From contig OU964924.1 in the NCBI GenBank assembly GCA_918807975.1, positions 7,638,501 through 7,702,500 of the forward strand: DNA of 64,000 nt, in the 5' to 3' direction. The stretch is from Aplidium turbinatum. Its lineage: Eukaryota > Chordata > Ascidiacea > Aplousobranchia > Polyclinidae. Below are positions 31,022-43,238 of the stretch, in pieces (the first letter of the stretch is position 1; every line of letters starts with the position of its first letter). A program made the translations under genes and the position numbers. The notes under the pieces were generated by a model that was given only the letters and a program-made list of their open reading frames with translations, was not told the DNA's origin and did no database searches.

Positions 31022-34000
31022 CAGTATAGCGGTGAACGCTATTTAGGTGACAAAATGGCTATGTGGTGTTTTAGTACAAAGTAACTGAAAAAAGTTTAAA
31101 ATTGAGTGACGATTTGGTGCAAATGGTTTAGAATCAAAACCATACAAACGAGGCAGTTTTTCGTCTAAAAATATCGTCTGTTAACTTTGGCACTGCGTAA
31201 AACGCTTCTATGGCTTTGTGAAATCCAATCTTTACATGCTTCTATGCTTGCTTCTGAAGCCTAGCCATTTTTTTACACCCTCAATCTATTCAATTGCTAT
31301 CATATTAAGATATTTTCAAAGTTATCAATTTTCAAATATTATCATCTTTTTGAAGAAAACTTATCATCTAAAATGACATATTTTTGAAAAAATTATAGCA
31401 TTTTTGACTTTTAATTCCGGTTTGTTTGTCTCTGGTACGGCTAAGTTTATAGCTGAGTAATGAACCATTTTGCTGTTAATTTAAAACAATAAAGCTTAAC
31501 AAATAAACAATATTTCATTACAAAATGACTCGGGTTGTGAAATTATTTGGTTCATTGATGACTTTTTGCTACAAACATGCCTAAAAGTTGGAGATATAGA
31601 ATCAACAAGATAAATAGAATTCAGATCTTTTTTACAGGCGGAAGCGATCTCGATCATGACCAAAGAAAACGAACCTCACCACTTACAGTAATCAGTGTCA
31701 GAAATCTAAGCACACTTGACCTTTCAAAGTCAAGCAGCTGATATTAGGCTTCCTTTCGCGAAATGTCATACCCCATAACCTGCAATTTTTTATTCTACTT
31801 TACAGCGATAACACTATCTTCAACAAAATTGTCCAATAAGGTCAAAAAGTAGTTTTTTATCAATAAAATTTAAACAATTTTACAAGAAATGGAATAATTT
31901 TTAAATTAAAGGTTATTTCGTGTGTAAGAAGGCAAAACCATACCTGAAGAATTGTCAATCATATAACCTTGCCCTGTGCTAAATATTCTACGTAATGAGA
32001 CTACATCACACCTCAAACACCATCTTACAGATAATAACTCTTATTCTTTCCTAATAAGCGACACGTCTGTTTCATATTACCGAATGAAAAACAGCAAACA
32101 GTAGAAAACAAGTCTTGTTTGATTGATCTATTAATGATGACAATAGGACTTTGAATGGTGACTTTTAAATTGTTTAAACTAAATTAGGAAGGCTAAGCAA
32201 TAACGCGAAAGATACTGAATTCTGCTTTTTATTTCATGGTTTTTCAGAAAAGTTAATTTTATACTAATAAAATTGAATGTAACTAAGAACTTTTTATGAG
32301 ACCTGTTTCTAAAATCATGACTCAGCAGGAAGTTATTGTGACAGCAGTTGTCTTAAAATGGCTCAAGAAGCTAATTGTGCTTAAAAATATCATGTCCGTT
32401 GTGAGGGAAACTAAGCTGAAATGACTTTATATTTGTGCCAGAGAAACCGACATCATCCCTGGGTTATTTATACAACTTATGAAGATTGAATTGGAAATAT
32501 GTATTGCAAAATGGACTGGCTATTACTAAACTGGCTAAAGACTATAGGCTAACCAAGCTACCCATAAGACTATTCTTATAGGTTACGTATATGATATTAA
32601 AAATGAAACAATAAAAACAGATTATTTGAATCGTAAATTTTCCGAACGTCGATTCGTACTGCGACACGACGAGTAGCTTTATAATTTATTAAGCAAAGCC
32701 ATAAAAGATATATTTTGCTTGCTAAAGCTTTTCCAAAAACTTGCTTTCAAAATTTGGCAAGATGAAGAAATATATGTTTTTAAATTGTTCAGCTATCGGT
32801 GAAAGCATTTCTGACAACAGCAGAGATTCCAAGTAAACTTACACATCACCCATTCTTGAATCAAGATGCCTAGAATAGCGTGGTCTTATACTCTATGTCC
32901 AATGGAAAACAACATTTCGGAAAAATGATAAATAAATGTAAAAATTAATGTTTAAAAAGGATTAAAAAAAACCTTAGAATCAAGTTTTAAAGTTGTTTCT
33001 AAATTTTCTGACAAATAAAAACTGACTTTTAAAAGTGTTTGTGCAGCTATTACATGATATTGAAGTTACAAAATATAATAACCACATGAGTTGGAAAGTT
33101 GTTTTACTTGCATGTTTAAGTGTAACTTTTCAAAAACATGGTATTTGCGTCACTCTGTCAGATACAGTCACAACTGAACGGAGTGTTTCAGCCACGTGTA
33201 AAATATATTTCGCCCATTTTCCTTTTCACTATTTTTTTTAATACTGGTGGCCACTTGTTTTTTATATTTATATTAAATAGATTTAATCTCATGTTAGAAA
33301 AGCGTTAAAATAGCGACTGGTATGTGAGTAATGTAGCCTACACATTACGTTCTTGCGGCTTCATAAAGTTTATGTTATCAAATCACAATTTGTCACATTC
33401 ATACTCATGGTTTTAACGGGGCAGGCTATGTTGTTGAGTGGATTAGGAAGTGTGTGTATTGGTTGTTTAAGAAGAAAGTGTTTCATAAGCAATCTGCAGC
33501 TTTGGGATATATTCAAACTGCTTTGACGTTTTTTTGTGACAGCAATAGAATAACTCTAGAATCTAGATAAAGGTTCGTTAAACTTTTCATGGAACAAATT
33601 CTTAATTGAATGCACCAATCCCTGTGCAGATGCCAAGTGTGACATAGCAAAAGTAAAACAACCTAAAAGAAAGTACCACTGTAAACAAATGCACTGAAAT
33701 CTATTGTAGAACCCTCTTACCACCCAAGCGTGGCTTCATCATCACAATTTCGTGCTCAAATTTTATCTACCGTTTCCCAAGTGCGATCAGTTACTTGCGT
33801 GAAATGAATTATCAGAGTTCACCATGAAGGTTTCATCCATGCTCGGACACGTAGCTTCTGTTGCTCCTACAATAGCAAGAACAATACAAAACAGAGCTCT
33901 TTTGCTGTTGAAATAGCAAAGGAAAAGGCTCATATGAAGAAGATACCGTATCTGAGAATGAGAAGATATCAGATACCGAAGCCGGTAGGCTAAGTTTTCA

Positions 34001-34424
34001 TGCATTTTCTATTTGAATAAGGAAATATGCTGATGAAGCCACACTTGTGTGACGAAACCTCTATATTAAAATTAAGTTTTTTGATTTGGCGTGATGTTTT
34101 CTTTTTCTGCTACATCAAAAGCATTAAGATTATTTTTCGGAAAAGTCTAACAAAATGCCAGGATATGACAAACTATTTTATTTAAAGAACTTTTTATGAA
34201 AATCAATTGAAGTGCAACATTTACAAAATGTTTACACAAATTTCTAAAATAGACGTCATACATTCATTACGTAATCTCGTAAGGAAAATTGTGAACTACA
34301 GTAAGATTAGCTTAAGTTGTTTATATGTCGTTTCTCACCTTACGTGCGGTGGTTGACGGTACGGATTAAATAGGCGGGAAAGTAAAGAAAACACTTTTCT
34401 TGTCTATCTTCAAGCATTTTAAGT
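31022..34424. other. No gene recognised
   Basis: AT-rich sequence over 3.4 kb. Two short frames that look like signal peptides (33085-33196 plus; 33803-33950 minus) are too weak to call. GCGTGGCTTCATCA at 33729 and its inverted copy at about 34031 may mark a small foldback element. Confidence 0.35.
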
Positions 34425-34510
34425 GTCTTGCCAATGACACAGTCGCATGCTCTTAAACGGTTCCGAACTTGCGCTTTTTCGACCGTCATACAAGAGCTCC
34501 CACCCCTGGA
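34425..34510 (-). repeat. tRNA-like SINE copy
   Basis: Aligns with 25325-25425: TGCCAATGACACAG, then GGTTCCGAAC in the B-box place, then CGACCGTCATACAAG. More diverged than the other copies. Confidence 0.45.
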
Positions 34511-34610
34511 CCTGGGCTATGCAGCCGACAAATTAGCTTGAGCAATTTCATTTCAAGTTGGCTCATTCAGCTAGACAAAAGTAGGCTAATACCTACTCTA
34601 TGTCTAAGTG

Positions 34611-34803
34611 CAGTGGCGTACGCAGAGGGAGAGGAGCGTTGGGCCATCGATTTAAAAATTTTCTAGTCTATGACAATATTGTTAATTGCTTTAACAGTGC
34701 TATCCAAAACATATTAAATGCCGTACTCTACTTCGTTAAGTTACTGCAAAAATTTCTTTAAAACTGGAGCATAACCCAATGCCCCCCTCTGCGTACGCCA
34801 CTG
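34611..34803. mobile_element. hAT-type MITE, 193 bp
   Basis: Terminal inverted repeats CAGTGGCGTACGCAGAGGG and CCCCTCTGCGTACGCCACTG enclose about 150 bp of non-coding sequence. Flanks are TCTAAGTG (34603-34610) and TCTAAGCC (34804-34811), an 8-bp duplication with two differences. It is a small non-autonomous hAT. Confidence 0.9.
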
Positions 34804-34811
34804 TCTAAGCC

Positions 34812-35070
34812 TAAGTGCCGTATCAAAGACTTTTTCGGTGCTTGAAATTGAACCGACTTACGTTAAAATAAATTTGTTTTATCACACGACATGAACCGAG
34901 TTGTTCATATCAAGCATTAGTATGGGTTTGACAACTCTGAGAAGATATTTCTTCACTTTCTCTCGCGGTATAGCATCAATGAAAAAGTCTTAACATCAGT
35001 GGGTGCACACTAAGACTTTTTATGGGGTGTCATAATTTCAATAAACAATAAGACTCAAACACAGTCAGAG
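34812..35070. other. No feature recognised
   Basis: AT-rich spacer. Confidence 0.35.
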
Positions 35071-35135
35071 GTTTAATTAGTCAAGTCAAGTTATTTATTT
35101 CCATTGCGCAAGATCTATTTATCGAATGATTCCAC
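35071..35135 (-). repeat. Probable LINE 3' tail
   Basis: The minus strand ends AATAAATAACTTGACTTGAC, which has the same shape as the AATAAACTGAACTGAAC end at 12.5 kb. How far the element reaches upstream is unclear. Confidence 0.4.
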
Positions 35136-36280
35136 ACGGCTTAAATCGAGCTTGCCAGCTTTGCTTTGCATCGTTTTGAAGCACCACGCGAACGTGAACT
35201 GCGCAAATAAGAACAATTTATGAGAAGACAAAATTAATATATCTGGCAATCATCAACGTTTCCATGAACAAATCAACTTTTGCGCTCTTGTCACGGAGTG
35301 GTGACGCATGTGACCGTTCGTTCAGTTGCGTAAGAGTTGATCTTGTGACCGTGCCACGATTTCTCAATGTGATCGGGTAATTTCGTCTCATTTGCATGCG
35401 GCCCAATGTGAAGACGGCGAAATTAAATTTTAAGCCAAAAAAAATAATTTAGTTATGGTGTAGATACAGTAGAAACGTTGTGAAACTTTGTGCAACTGTT
35501 GGTAAGTAACAAATTCGCAGCTTAGCCTATTGCGCAACCCGCATACCAGACTTGACACGCCCTCACCACGTGTAGAGATTTGCTGCAATGTAATTCAGCT
35601 CACAAAAATTTTTGTGCTAATCGAAAAGTGAAAAATTTTACTGAGAAAAAAACACAAAGTAGTCCATCAACTTTTACTTTGAAAGGTCAAGACGCATTGG
35701 TGGAAGTTCAAAAGGAAATATGTCTCCAAATTGACAAACTTCAGCCTCTATTAATTTGTCTGAGCCTTGAGCGACGAAACTAAATAATGAACGATTACTT
35801 TGACTTAAAACATTAGAAACTCAGAATTACCATACAATGAGCATGGACAAAGTTTAATGACGTGATTTAGTACCTTAGAGTTTAATCGCTTTATACAGTT
35901 TTGACAAAAATTTCAAACTGTGTTAACTGAAGCTACGGTAGCTGAAGTGTTAACGCTGTGGCCTTTCCAAGCTATTTCAAAATATCGATAAATGCTTGTC
36001 TTTTCACAGTTGTTTTGAATACGGTATTCAAACGTTTAAGATTTCAACGTAATATTTTTTTTTTGACCGACCATGCAAAGTTGGCATCACAAAAATATTA
36101 CAGGAAAGTCAACATTATGATTTTCAGTGCGAGCCTAAGCTAGGTTTCACCTATGCAAGGAAATCTCTTGTTGGCGTAAACAAATGGAATAACCCAATGT
36201 GGAAGGCTTGACTGTGATTACATTCGAGCAATTGAGAGGAAAATGTAACTTCTGTGTTGATCAATTGATCATACCTGTTC
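35136..36280. other. No gene recognised
   Basis: AT-rich; short open frames at 35218-35406, 35580-35783 and 35958-36143 have no domain signal. Confidence 0.35.
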
Positions 36281-36355
36281 TTAGGTAGGGTATAGCTTGG
36301 TGGTTAGAGTATCGGTAGGCATGGGTTTAATGCCCTGTCGGGTCATACCAAAGAC
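36281..36355 (+). repeat. tRNA-like repeat
   Basis: An A-box-like TAGCTTGGTGGTTAGAG and a B-box-like GGGTTTAATGCC lie at tRNA spacing. Pairing of the stems is poor. A tRNA-derived SINE is more likely than a gene. Confidence 0.45.
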
Positions 36356-36434
36356 TTTTCAAGAGTTGAATCTTATCCCACTTGGCACTCAGCAAAGAAA
36401 CGGATTTAGGGTCATAATGTATTGGATGCACCAA

Positions 36435-36560
36435 TATACAGGGTTAGGGTTAGGTTTTAAGAGTTAAGTGAGGCTTCCCGTGACGCACCGAGTATTGAAC
36501 GCGGGCCGGTAGAGTGAGTCACCACTCCACTGACCGCTACGCCACTCAATACGCCTTATA
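36435..36560 (-). repeat. Telomere-like scrap and tRNA-like repeat
   Basis: AGGGTTAGGGTTAGG at about 36441 is followed by a minus-strand tRNA-like block with GAGTGGCGTAGCGGTCAG in the A-box place and GTTCAATACTC in the B-box place. Probably SINE-derived. Confidence 0.4.
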
Positions 36561-37765
36561 GGCCTACAATGTAGCTTGCGGCTGCACTAACACTGTCTGC
36601 TATGCAAAGCTCTGAGAGCTGTGATAAATGGCATGCAGAACCACACTCATTACAGTATTATTGTAATTATCTTAGCTATCGGTAACTAAAGGTCTGTACA
36701 AGGAGACATGCAATCAAAATTTCTGGCTGCAGGTTTTATCTTAATGTCTTTTTTTAAGAAAAGATAACACAAGCAAAAATGTCCATTTTCTATATTTAGC
36801 TTAACTGTGGAAGAGAATCACTGCCGGTCTTCCTTTCAGTCGCATGATCGTGGTGTATTTGTAGTGTTCCGTCAGTATTAATTGTTTTGATTATTGTGTC
36901 ATCAAATTTATTTAATAACAACAAACGCATGAATCGCGAACAGTGTCATCAGACTATCTTCTTTGATTGCAATGCAGATTAGAGTGGCGGAAATTTGCTA
37001 ACTCATCTTGCTGGAAGAAGTCAATCAGGATTCAGTAGTTCATATACCACGGCAGGATAGAACTGCCTGCTATTGAAGGTCTGTTGTAAGTTATATTTTG
37101 AATAAAAGGTAGGTAGATGCAAAAAATTCAAAGCATCAGACTGCAGAGTTGTTCGCTTTTACGAAATTGGTAGACAGCGCAGAAAAAATTTTTGAAAGAA
37201 TTTAATCTTAAGTAATAAGTCGATTTTGAAGTACCAAATGCAGGTTTTAGACAGCAAATATGTAATTGAGACATTCAATCTCTGACAATTTGTAGAAACA
37301 AAAATTGAAAATTTGCAATTTATTTCCAGAAAGTCTGCAACCACCAAAGTAGACTAAAAGCTTTGTTTTTTTTACATAAATTTTACGCTTTTCAGCTCAT
37401 GTGAAACTATCAAGATTAGGAAATGATGAAATTTTTCGTGTGGTGCTGTATCAGCTATAAATAGCACAGCATGCTTACCACAATCTGAAATAAGTCAAGA
37501 AAAAAAAAGAAGAAATTATAACAATTCCAACATGGCAGTTTCGAAGGCTTTCACTTTACTCCACGGTTTGAAATTTCAAATTGTGGTATTTATAGAAAGA
37601 AACTGGAACACATTTTCGCATCTATAAAAAGAAATTGATACACTGTGTGTGTTGTGAACTGACTATGAACTTTATGCATTTTTTGCAATTCACAATTTTC
37701 AAAGATATATTTTCAATTTTTTACAGAATTTTGTCTTCCGCCCTGACGACTACCATAGAAATGGG
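36561..37765. other. No gene recognised
   Basis: AT-rich; nothing supported. Confidence 0.4.
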
Positions 37766-38245
37766 CCGTATGCGTATTTGTGATCTGCACGTCGCTGCAG
37801 CAAATGGAGTGTTTTAACCAATCAAAAGGCAGGATTTGACGAGGCTAAAAGGATTTTGCGGGGAAAAATTTAGTAAATCAGGTTTCTCACATCTCGCAAC
37901 ATTTGCCTATGATGTTGAAGTTTCCACAAGCATGCCAGCAACATACTTTGATAAATGTGACAAGTAGCATACTTGCAAATCAAAAGTTAGCATCCAAAAA
38001 TAAAAATAAAAATAAAATGTACGCAAACCTTATTTACTAAACTTGTAGGGCTTTGCTAAGTTTTTTCAAAACTTGCCTTCTGGTCCTTCTCAGGTTGGAT
38101 TTTGACAAATGCTGTTGCAAGTTGTGAGAAATCAGTTCGCTTAAATTTTTTCCCACGAAATTTTTCTCATCTGGGTTCAATCTTGGCTTCTGATTGGTCA
38201 AGAAACCTTATCTGCTGCAGCGACCTACAGATTACATACATGCGG
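37766..38245. mobile_element. Foldback element with about 143-bp inverted arms
   Basis: Left arm 37766-37908 and right arm 38102-38245 are imperfect inverted copies. Matching blocks include GTCGCTGCAGC (37791-37801 with 38213-38223), ACCAATCA, GGGAAAAAATTTA and TTTCTCACA followed by GCAACA. The ~190-bp centre is unique. No transposase. It fits a foldback or long-TIR MITE. Confidence 0.75.
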
Positions 38246-39223
38246 ACCGTATGCGTTGTACAAACAAGATCATCAATACTATAACCAACAACCTTTTAAA
38301 GGTTATTTATAATTTTTTGAATTAAAACGAAGCATTTTGAGACAAATAAGCTGAAATTAAAAAATTCTATACTATTGCAGCCGCCAACCAGCATTAGTAA
38401 CGAAATTCAAGATGGCCAGGCTTTTATCAAAATCAATAGAGATTAAAGTTTTTATTTAAAATTGTATTTTTCAATTGCGTCTTATGTCTAGATCTTATAC
38501 AATTTATTTCTAACTTCAAACAGACAGACTGCACGAAATTCAGATTAAAATTGAAAGCCTGATTTAGACTAAACAAGGCTAAGCCTCACAAAGTATACTA
38601 AAACAAAAGCTTCTGCACAACAAAATCAGGCTTTTAACGTCATTAAGTTAGTTTGTCATTGCTTTATCTTAAACAAGATAAGTCTGTTTTACAGTATGCG
38701 TTTTTCGAAAAGCGTTGCAAGTAATTTCTAAACTTGTTTGAAGTGAAAATAGATCACTGCTACGAGAAGGTTTACCTCACCATTGTTAGGTTGGCTTCAT
38801 TGTCACGACAAGTTCCTGAAGAGAGTCAAACTAAAAATACTGCAGCTTCCAACTGTTACAAACCTTCTTGCCATATTCAAGTTCTGTACCACAATTCAAC
38901 TCTTAAAAAAAAATCGATGTGCTGCCAGAACTTGAATAGGCTACTTAGGTCACTAGATACTACATTCTTCTTTAGAGTTCTGTTAACTTAACTTAATTTT
39001 TAACTTCTTTAAACTTTTCTTTGAATAACCCGTATCAAACGTGAGGCGCCCTTTCTGATGTACAATGAATGCATTAGTATATATTAGACTTGCAGAAGTA
39101 ACTGTTCGTTAAAGTCAGGTCTATACATACTTTACATACATACTATACACGGTGACGTAGCCAGAAATAGAATTTTAGTGGCAAAAGCAAATGTTAAAGG
39201 GTAAATATTTTGGGTCTGCTACT
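38246..39223. other. No gene recognised
   Basis: AT-rich. An 85-codon frame at 38734-38991 has no domain signal. CGGTGACGTAGCCAG near 39153 resembles a hAT terminus without a partner. Confidence 0.35.
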
Positions 39224-39410
39224 ATTCGGTGAGTCCGATTCGGTGAGTCTGATTCGGTGAGTTCCTAACCTCTAACCCCTAACCCTAACTCCAAACCCCT
39301 AACCCTAAAACGGCAATGATAACTAGACTACGCTACCCGATAATTTATAAAAAAAAATTGAAAAAATCCCCCGTTAAGGGATCGGACTCACCGAATCGGA
39401 CTCACCGAAA
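39224..39410. repeat. Foldback repeat with telomere-like interior
   Basis: The left side has ATTCGGTGAGTCCG-type units three times. The right side has the inverted unit CGGACTCACCGAAT and relatives twice. Between them lie CTAACCCCTAACCCTAAC-type sequence (39269-39309) and an AT-rich stretch. Confidence 0.7.
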
Positions 39411-42139
39411 CGGGCCATTCCGAAATATTTTAATGTTCGAAATTAAAAAAATAAAGAGTTTGTTTAAAAATATAGCTACTGAATGTAACCAAACATTTAT
39501 GAAACGTCATTCAAATTATAATACAATGTCATAACGTCGTAATAGCATTAAAGACATATTTTCTTGAGGGACAAGATAAAATTTTGGAAGGAGCGATTTG
39601 CCCCAACGTCAATTACACGCAGACTTAAACTGCCTTGTACACTTCCATCTTTTATCCTTTCCACAAATCGAGTGGGCACCACATTAGTCAAAATTCGTCA
39701 CGAGTTCTCCCCTGTTTGTCGAAGTCCGTAGCCTACAAAAAGGTTTAGACGAGGCTTGGTCCATTTTTTTAAATCTTTTAAAAGTGTAATGGAAAAGTTA
39801 GGATCTGGAAGATTAACATCATCCTCATCAGTTGCCATCTCCGCTTGCAGCAGATTGCGTATCAAGATGGGTTAGTTGTTTCCATGAGTGTGTAAATGTG
39901 TAAAATGTGTAAATGTGTAAATGTAAATGTGTAAATGTGTCATCTTAATGTGTAAATGTTGAAGTAATTTTGCTCATCATTTCAATTTTGATTATAGAGG
40001 CTTACAGCATATTTTCCCTTTATGTAGCATTCATTGCAGTAATTTGTTTGTTTGTTTGCAGAACTGAAGATGCTCATTATTATGTAGCGAAATATATATT
40101 CTTTTTAAACCTGAGGCTGGTTGAACTTTATGTTAATTCTCAACTTGTTTCCAAGAGAACGGTTAACATTTTAACTTTAGTCACAGGATTTCAAATTAAA
40201 ATCTAGATTTCCACGTCTGATTGCCGGTCAAACATTAGTAATTAGACATATCTTTTTTTTATTTCTACTACTGTACTTCTTGTCCACCTGAAACATCGTT
40301 TCCAAGTTTTAAAAAATTAAAAACTTACCTTCACTCCTTTATGAAGTAGAAACGTATACTTATTTTAGTCATAAGAAATATTGAAAATCACTTTCTTAGA
40401 TATAATTGATGTCAGATCTGCTATTAGCAATTTTGAAAAACAACATAAAAATACTTGAGATTTGCTTTTCAAAGTGACCGGAATTATTCTTTTGTTATTT
40501 TTTTGCATCTGAAAGAAGGCTTCCCATAATGATCTTAGTAGCCTACTGCATAAAAGACAGAACCAACGAAAAGTGCATTGTTTCTATTGGCCATGACACG
40601 TTGCCACTTCCACAGCGACCCTATATGCAATCGTAATCTAATATACATATTTTTTAGCTCAGTCGATAGCTGTAGCCTGTATAGCCTATTTGAGCAATTT
40701 CAATACAATTGCGTACATTTGATTATTTTCATTTGTTTTACCCCCAAATTGTTTTGGTCTCGAGTCCCCTTCGGCCATATAGGTAATGTCATTAAATAGG
40801 CCACACTTACAAAATTTTGAAAAATGCGCAAATTCGTTTAGTGGACATGTAGTTTCTTGCTTGAACAATTATATAGAAACTTTTTGTGTTTGGTAAGTGA
40901 GATTTATGTTTGATTTTAATTGCATAGAAAAAAAAAAGATTGATATGTGGTTTAACACACAAAAAAAACTTTTCAGAATTCCTAAGTCTAAATTGCTTTT
41001 TACAAAGCAGCTATTGTACAGGAAAATACCTTGTGGTTGTCTATGCTAAATTTTGATGCCAGCAGTATAAAAATTTTGAAAAGAAAATAAGAGATAATCT
41101 TTAAAAGCATTACCGCAGAGTCACACAAAACAAATTCCATTAGCAAGTGCAATTGTAGGATTTCTCACTGTGTAATTGCATTGTAACATACCGAAAATTC
41201 AAACAACCAGTTTGATTGTTCTATGTAATTCCAAAGTTGGACACCGCCTGTTTGTTAAAAAACCACAACAAAAGCTTGATTTGTTTAATGCTGTTTTGTT
41301 GCCGCTACAACCCTAGTTGTTGTGACTGGTATTATCATAGGTTGACTTTCTATAAGGTTACTTGCAAAGTAATCTGACACTACTACTACTGCTGCAGTAA
41401 AAGATAATTTCATAATAAAATGGATAAAGGAAAGACATGCACAGACTAAGTAACAGAATTAGGACAATGAGTTATTTGCCAATATAATATTTATAGAAAT
41501 ATTTCATTGCCAAAAAAATGTCTACGGATTGCAGCTGTCATTAAGATTTCCATTCCAATTTATAAACATTTTTTCTAATTCTAGGCTAGTGTTTGAAAGT
41601 TAAAGCACATGAATTTTTAAATAATGCCACAATGAATGATATTGCCCATATTTAATTCCAGACTCGATGAAGGATACTACTTTGCACAATATAGAAAATT
41701 GCCTGTCACAATATTGCTATCATAGCCAGAGTTGTTTACGTGTAATTTTAGCGCTTGTGTGTATATGGCTGGCAGCTCTATTTTAGCCAAAAGCCTACTG
41801 TGCAATCAAATAAAAACTTTGGCTATCTTGTTTTAAAGTGTTATTTATAGCGTATAGCAGTGTTATATATATAGGTTATATCAAATATAGTTATTACTCT
41901 CTAAACCCTTGACAGCTTGTTTCACCCTAAAAGGAGGATCATCAGAAGGTCCTGAAAAATATGCAAATACAATAAATCGGCAATACCTGAAAAGATATTA
42001 AACATTATAGGTTATATGTTATAAGTAGAATGTACATTGCTCTAAAGCATTGGGATAATGCAATAAAAGTAAAGGTCCCATATACTCAGATACTGAGCTT
42101 TGGGGAATGAGAAGATAAGGTTCTCATTATACTAAGCCT
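39411..42139. other. No gene recognised
   Basis: AT-rich. A run of GTGTAAAT units at about 39890-39958 is a short microsatellite. Other open frames have no domain signal. Confidence 0.4.
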
Positions 42140-42335
42140 TCTGCACTAGGGAGAGTAGGGTGGCCAGTTCCTTTCTCTCGGCCGCCTTTACTTCAGCAAC
42201 TAGGCCCACCCAATTTATTACACCCTGGGTAGAGGTGAGCGGTGTTTTTTAACAACCAGCTGAAGCCGGGAGTCGAACCAGGTTTGCATAATTGGAAAGC
42301 CAACGCCTTATCCGTTGCGCCATCCCACGCAATAC
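42140..42335 (-). repeat. tRNA-derived SINE
   Basis: On the minus strand the block starts with TGGGATGGCGCAACGGATAA (A-box region) and carries GGTTCGACTCCCGG (B box). It continues into a non-tRNA body holding ACCCAGGGTGTAATAAAT and the inverse of AGGGTGGCCAGTTCC. Head-plus-body structure supports a SINE rather than a lone tRNA pseudogene. Confidence 0.6.
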
Positions 42336-42624
42336 TTGTAAAAATTTCTGAAAACCCATGATGTAGAATTATTTGTTGAAAGTAAGGTGAAAAAAAAGTA
42401 TTACTAGTTGCTCTTCAAGTATTCGATTCAAATACTTTTGTTAACTATGTCAGAAGCAGTGAAGAGAGGGGCGTTCTTCCCGGCTATCAGCACAAGGTTG
42501 AGCACTCGCTAGTACAGTATAGGGAATCCAGAGAGGCATTTGGTTGAGTACATCACCTAAAAAAATACTTTTTTTTCGTTTTTTTCTGAATTTTTCCGCT
42601 TGCTTTTCCCGCTCAATCACATTG
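42336..42624. other. No feature recognised
   Basis: AT-rich spacer before the LINE fragment. Confidence 0.35.
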
Positions 42625-43238
42625 CAATCTGTCCCTCGGTCGACAGGCACTGGAGCCTAACCACCTTCTTCACCACAAGATCTCTGCTCTCCCAAACGAG
42701 CACCCCCGTCGACTGAAATCAAGACACCCATTCGTGCCAGCTGCTCAACTTCTTATCAACGAAGCTGATGTACAAGACATCTCTGCGGCTGCTTGGGCGG
42801 ACCATAAATGGAGTTCTGAATGGAAGTCAATCGCCACCAGACTCTATTCGTTCATCCCCGACGCCGACACACGCCCTATCGGTCTAACACTACCAAGACA
42901 AGCATGGGTGCGCCTCAACCGTCTCCGTACGGGGGTCAGGCTTTTCCGCTCAACCATGCACCAATGGGGAATGGCCTCTTTCTCCTCCTGTGAATGTAGT
43001 GCCGAGGAACAGACCGCAGACCACATCATCAATGACTGCTCCATCTTCAAGCCACATAACGGAGTGGAAGGTCTGCGTGTCCAAAGACTGAACTGCTCTT
43101 TGGACACGCAGACTCTTTGGACACGAATGAAACCAAAGACTGGCTGCTCTCTAGTAGCCTTCCAGTGTAGTCCGGGAACATCGTGAATCTGGGGTGGTAA
43201 AAGGATAGACCCTCGGCCCCAGACGCTCACACGACGAC
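42625..43238 (+). mobile_element. LINE 3' fragment, second subfamily
   Basis: A sense frame from about 42648 to 43186 reads EPNHLLHHK, SRHPFVPAAQLLINEA, WVRLNRLRTGVRLFRSTM and the knuckle CECSAEEQTADHIINDC. A local extra segment near 43072-43125 then makes a hairpin and displaces the DDET motif. The 3' UTR has GGTGGTAAAAGGATAGACCC and stops after GCTCACACGACGA. Closest to the copies at 13.6 and 18.9 kb. Confidence 0.9.
43072..43125. repeat. Hairpin insertion within the LINE fragment
   Basis: GCGTGTCCAAAG is followed by an 11-base loop and then CTTTGGACACGC, a perfect 12-bp stem. CTTTGGACACG then appears once more. The sister copy at 13.9 kb lacks this segment. Confidence 0.8.

Noticed and set aside
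33085-33196. Signal-peptide-like start MSWKVVLLACLSV
   Set aside because: Hydrophobic segments arise easily in AT-rich DNA. There is no convincing next exon or homology, and the possible donor is weak.
33803-33950. Minus-strand frame with LFCIVLAIVGATEA after an acceptor-like CTATTTCAACAG
   Set aside because: It could be a first exon of a secreted protein, but it is short, has no partner exon, and nearby inverted sequence suggests a repeat.
39886-39960. GTGTAAAT repeats read as a possible regulatory array or CRISPR-like array
   Set aside because: Plain microsatellite with irregular unit length and no spacers.
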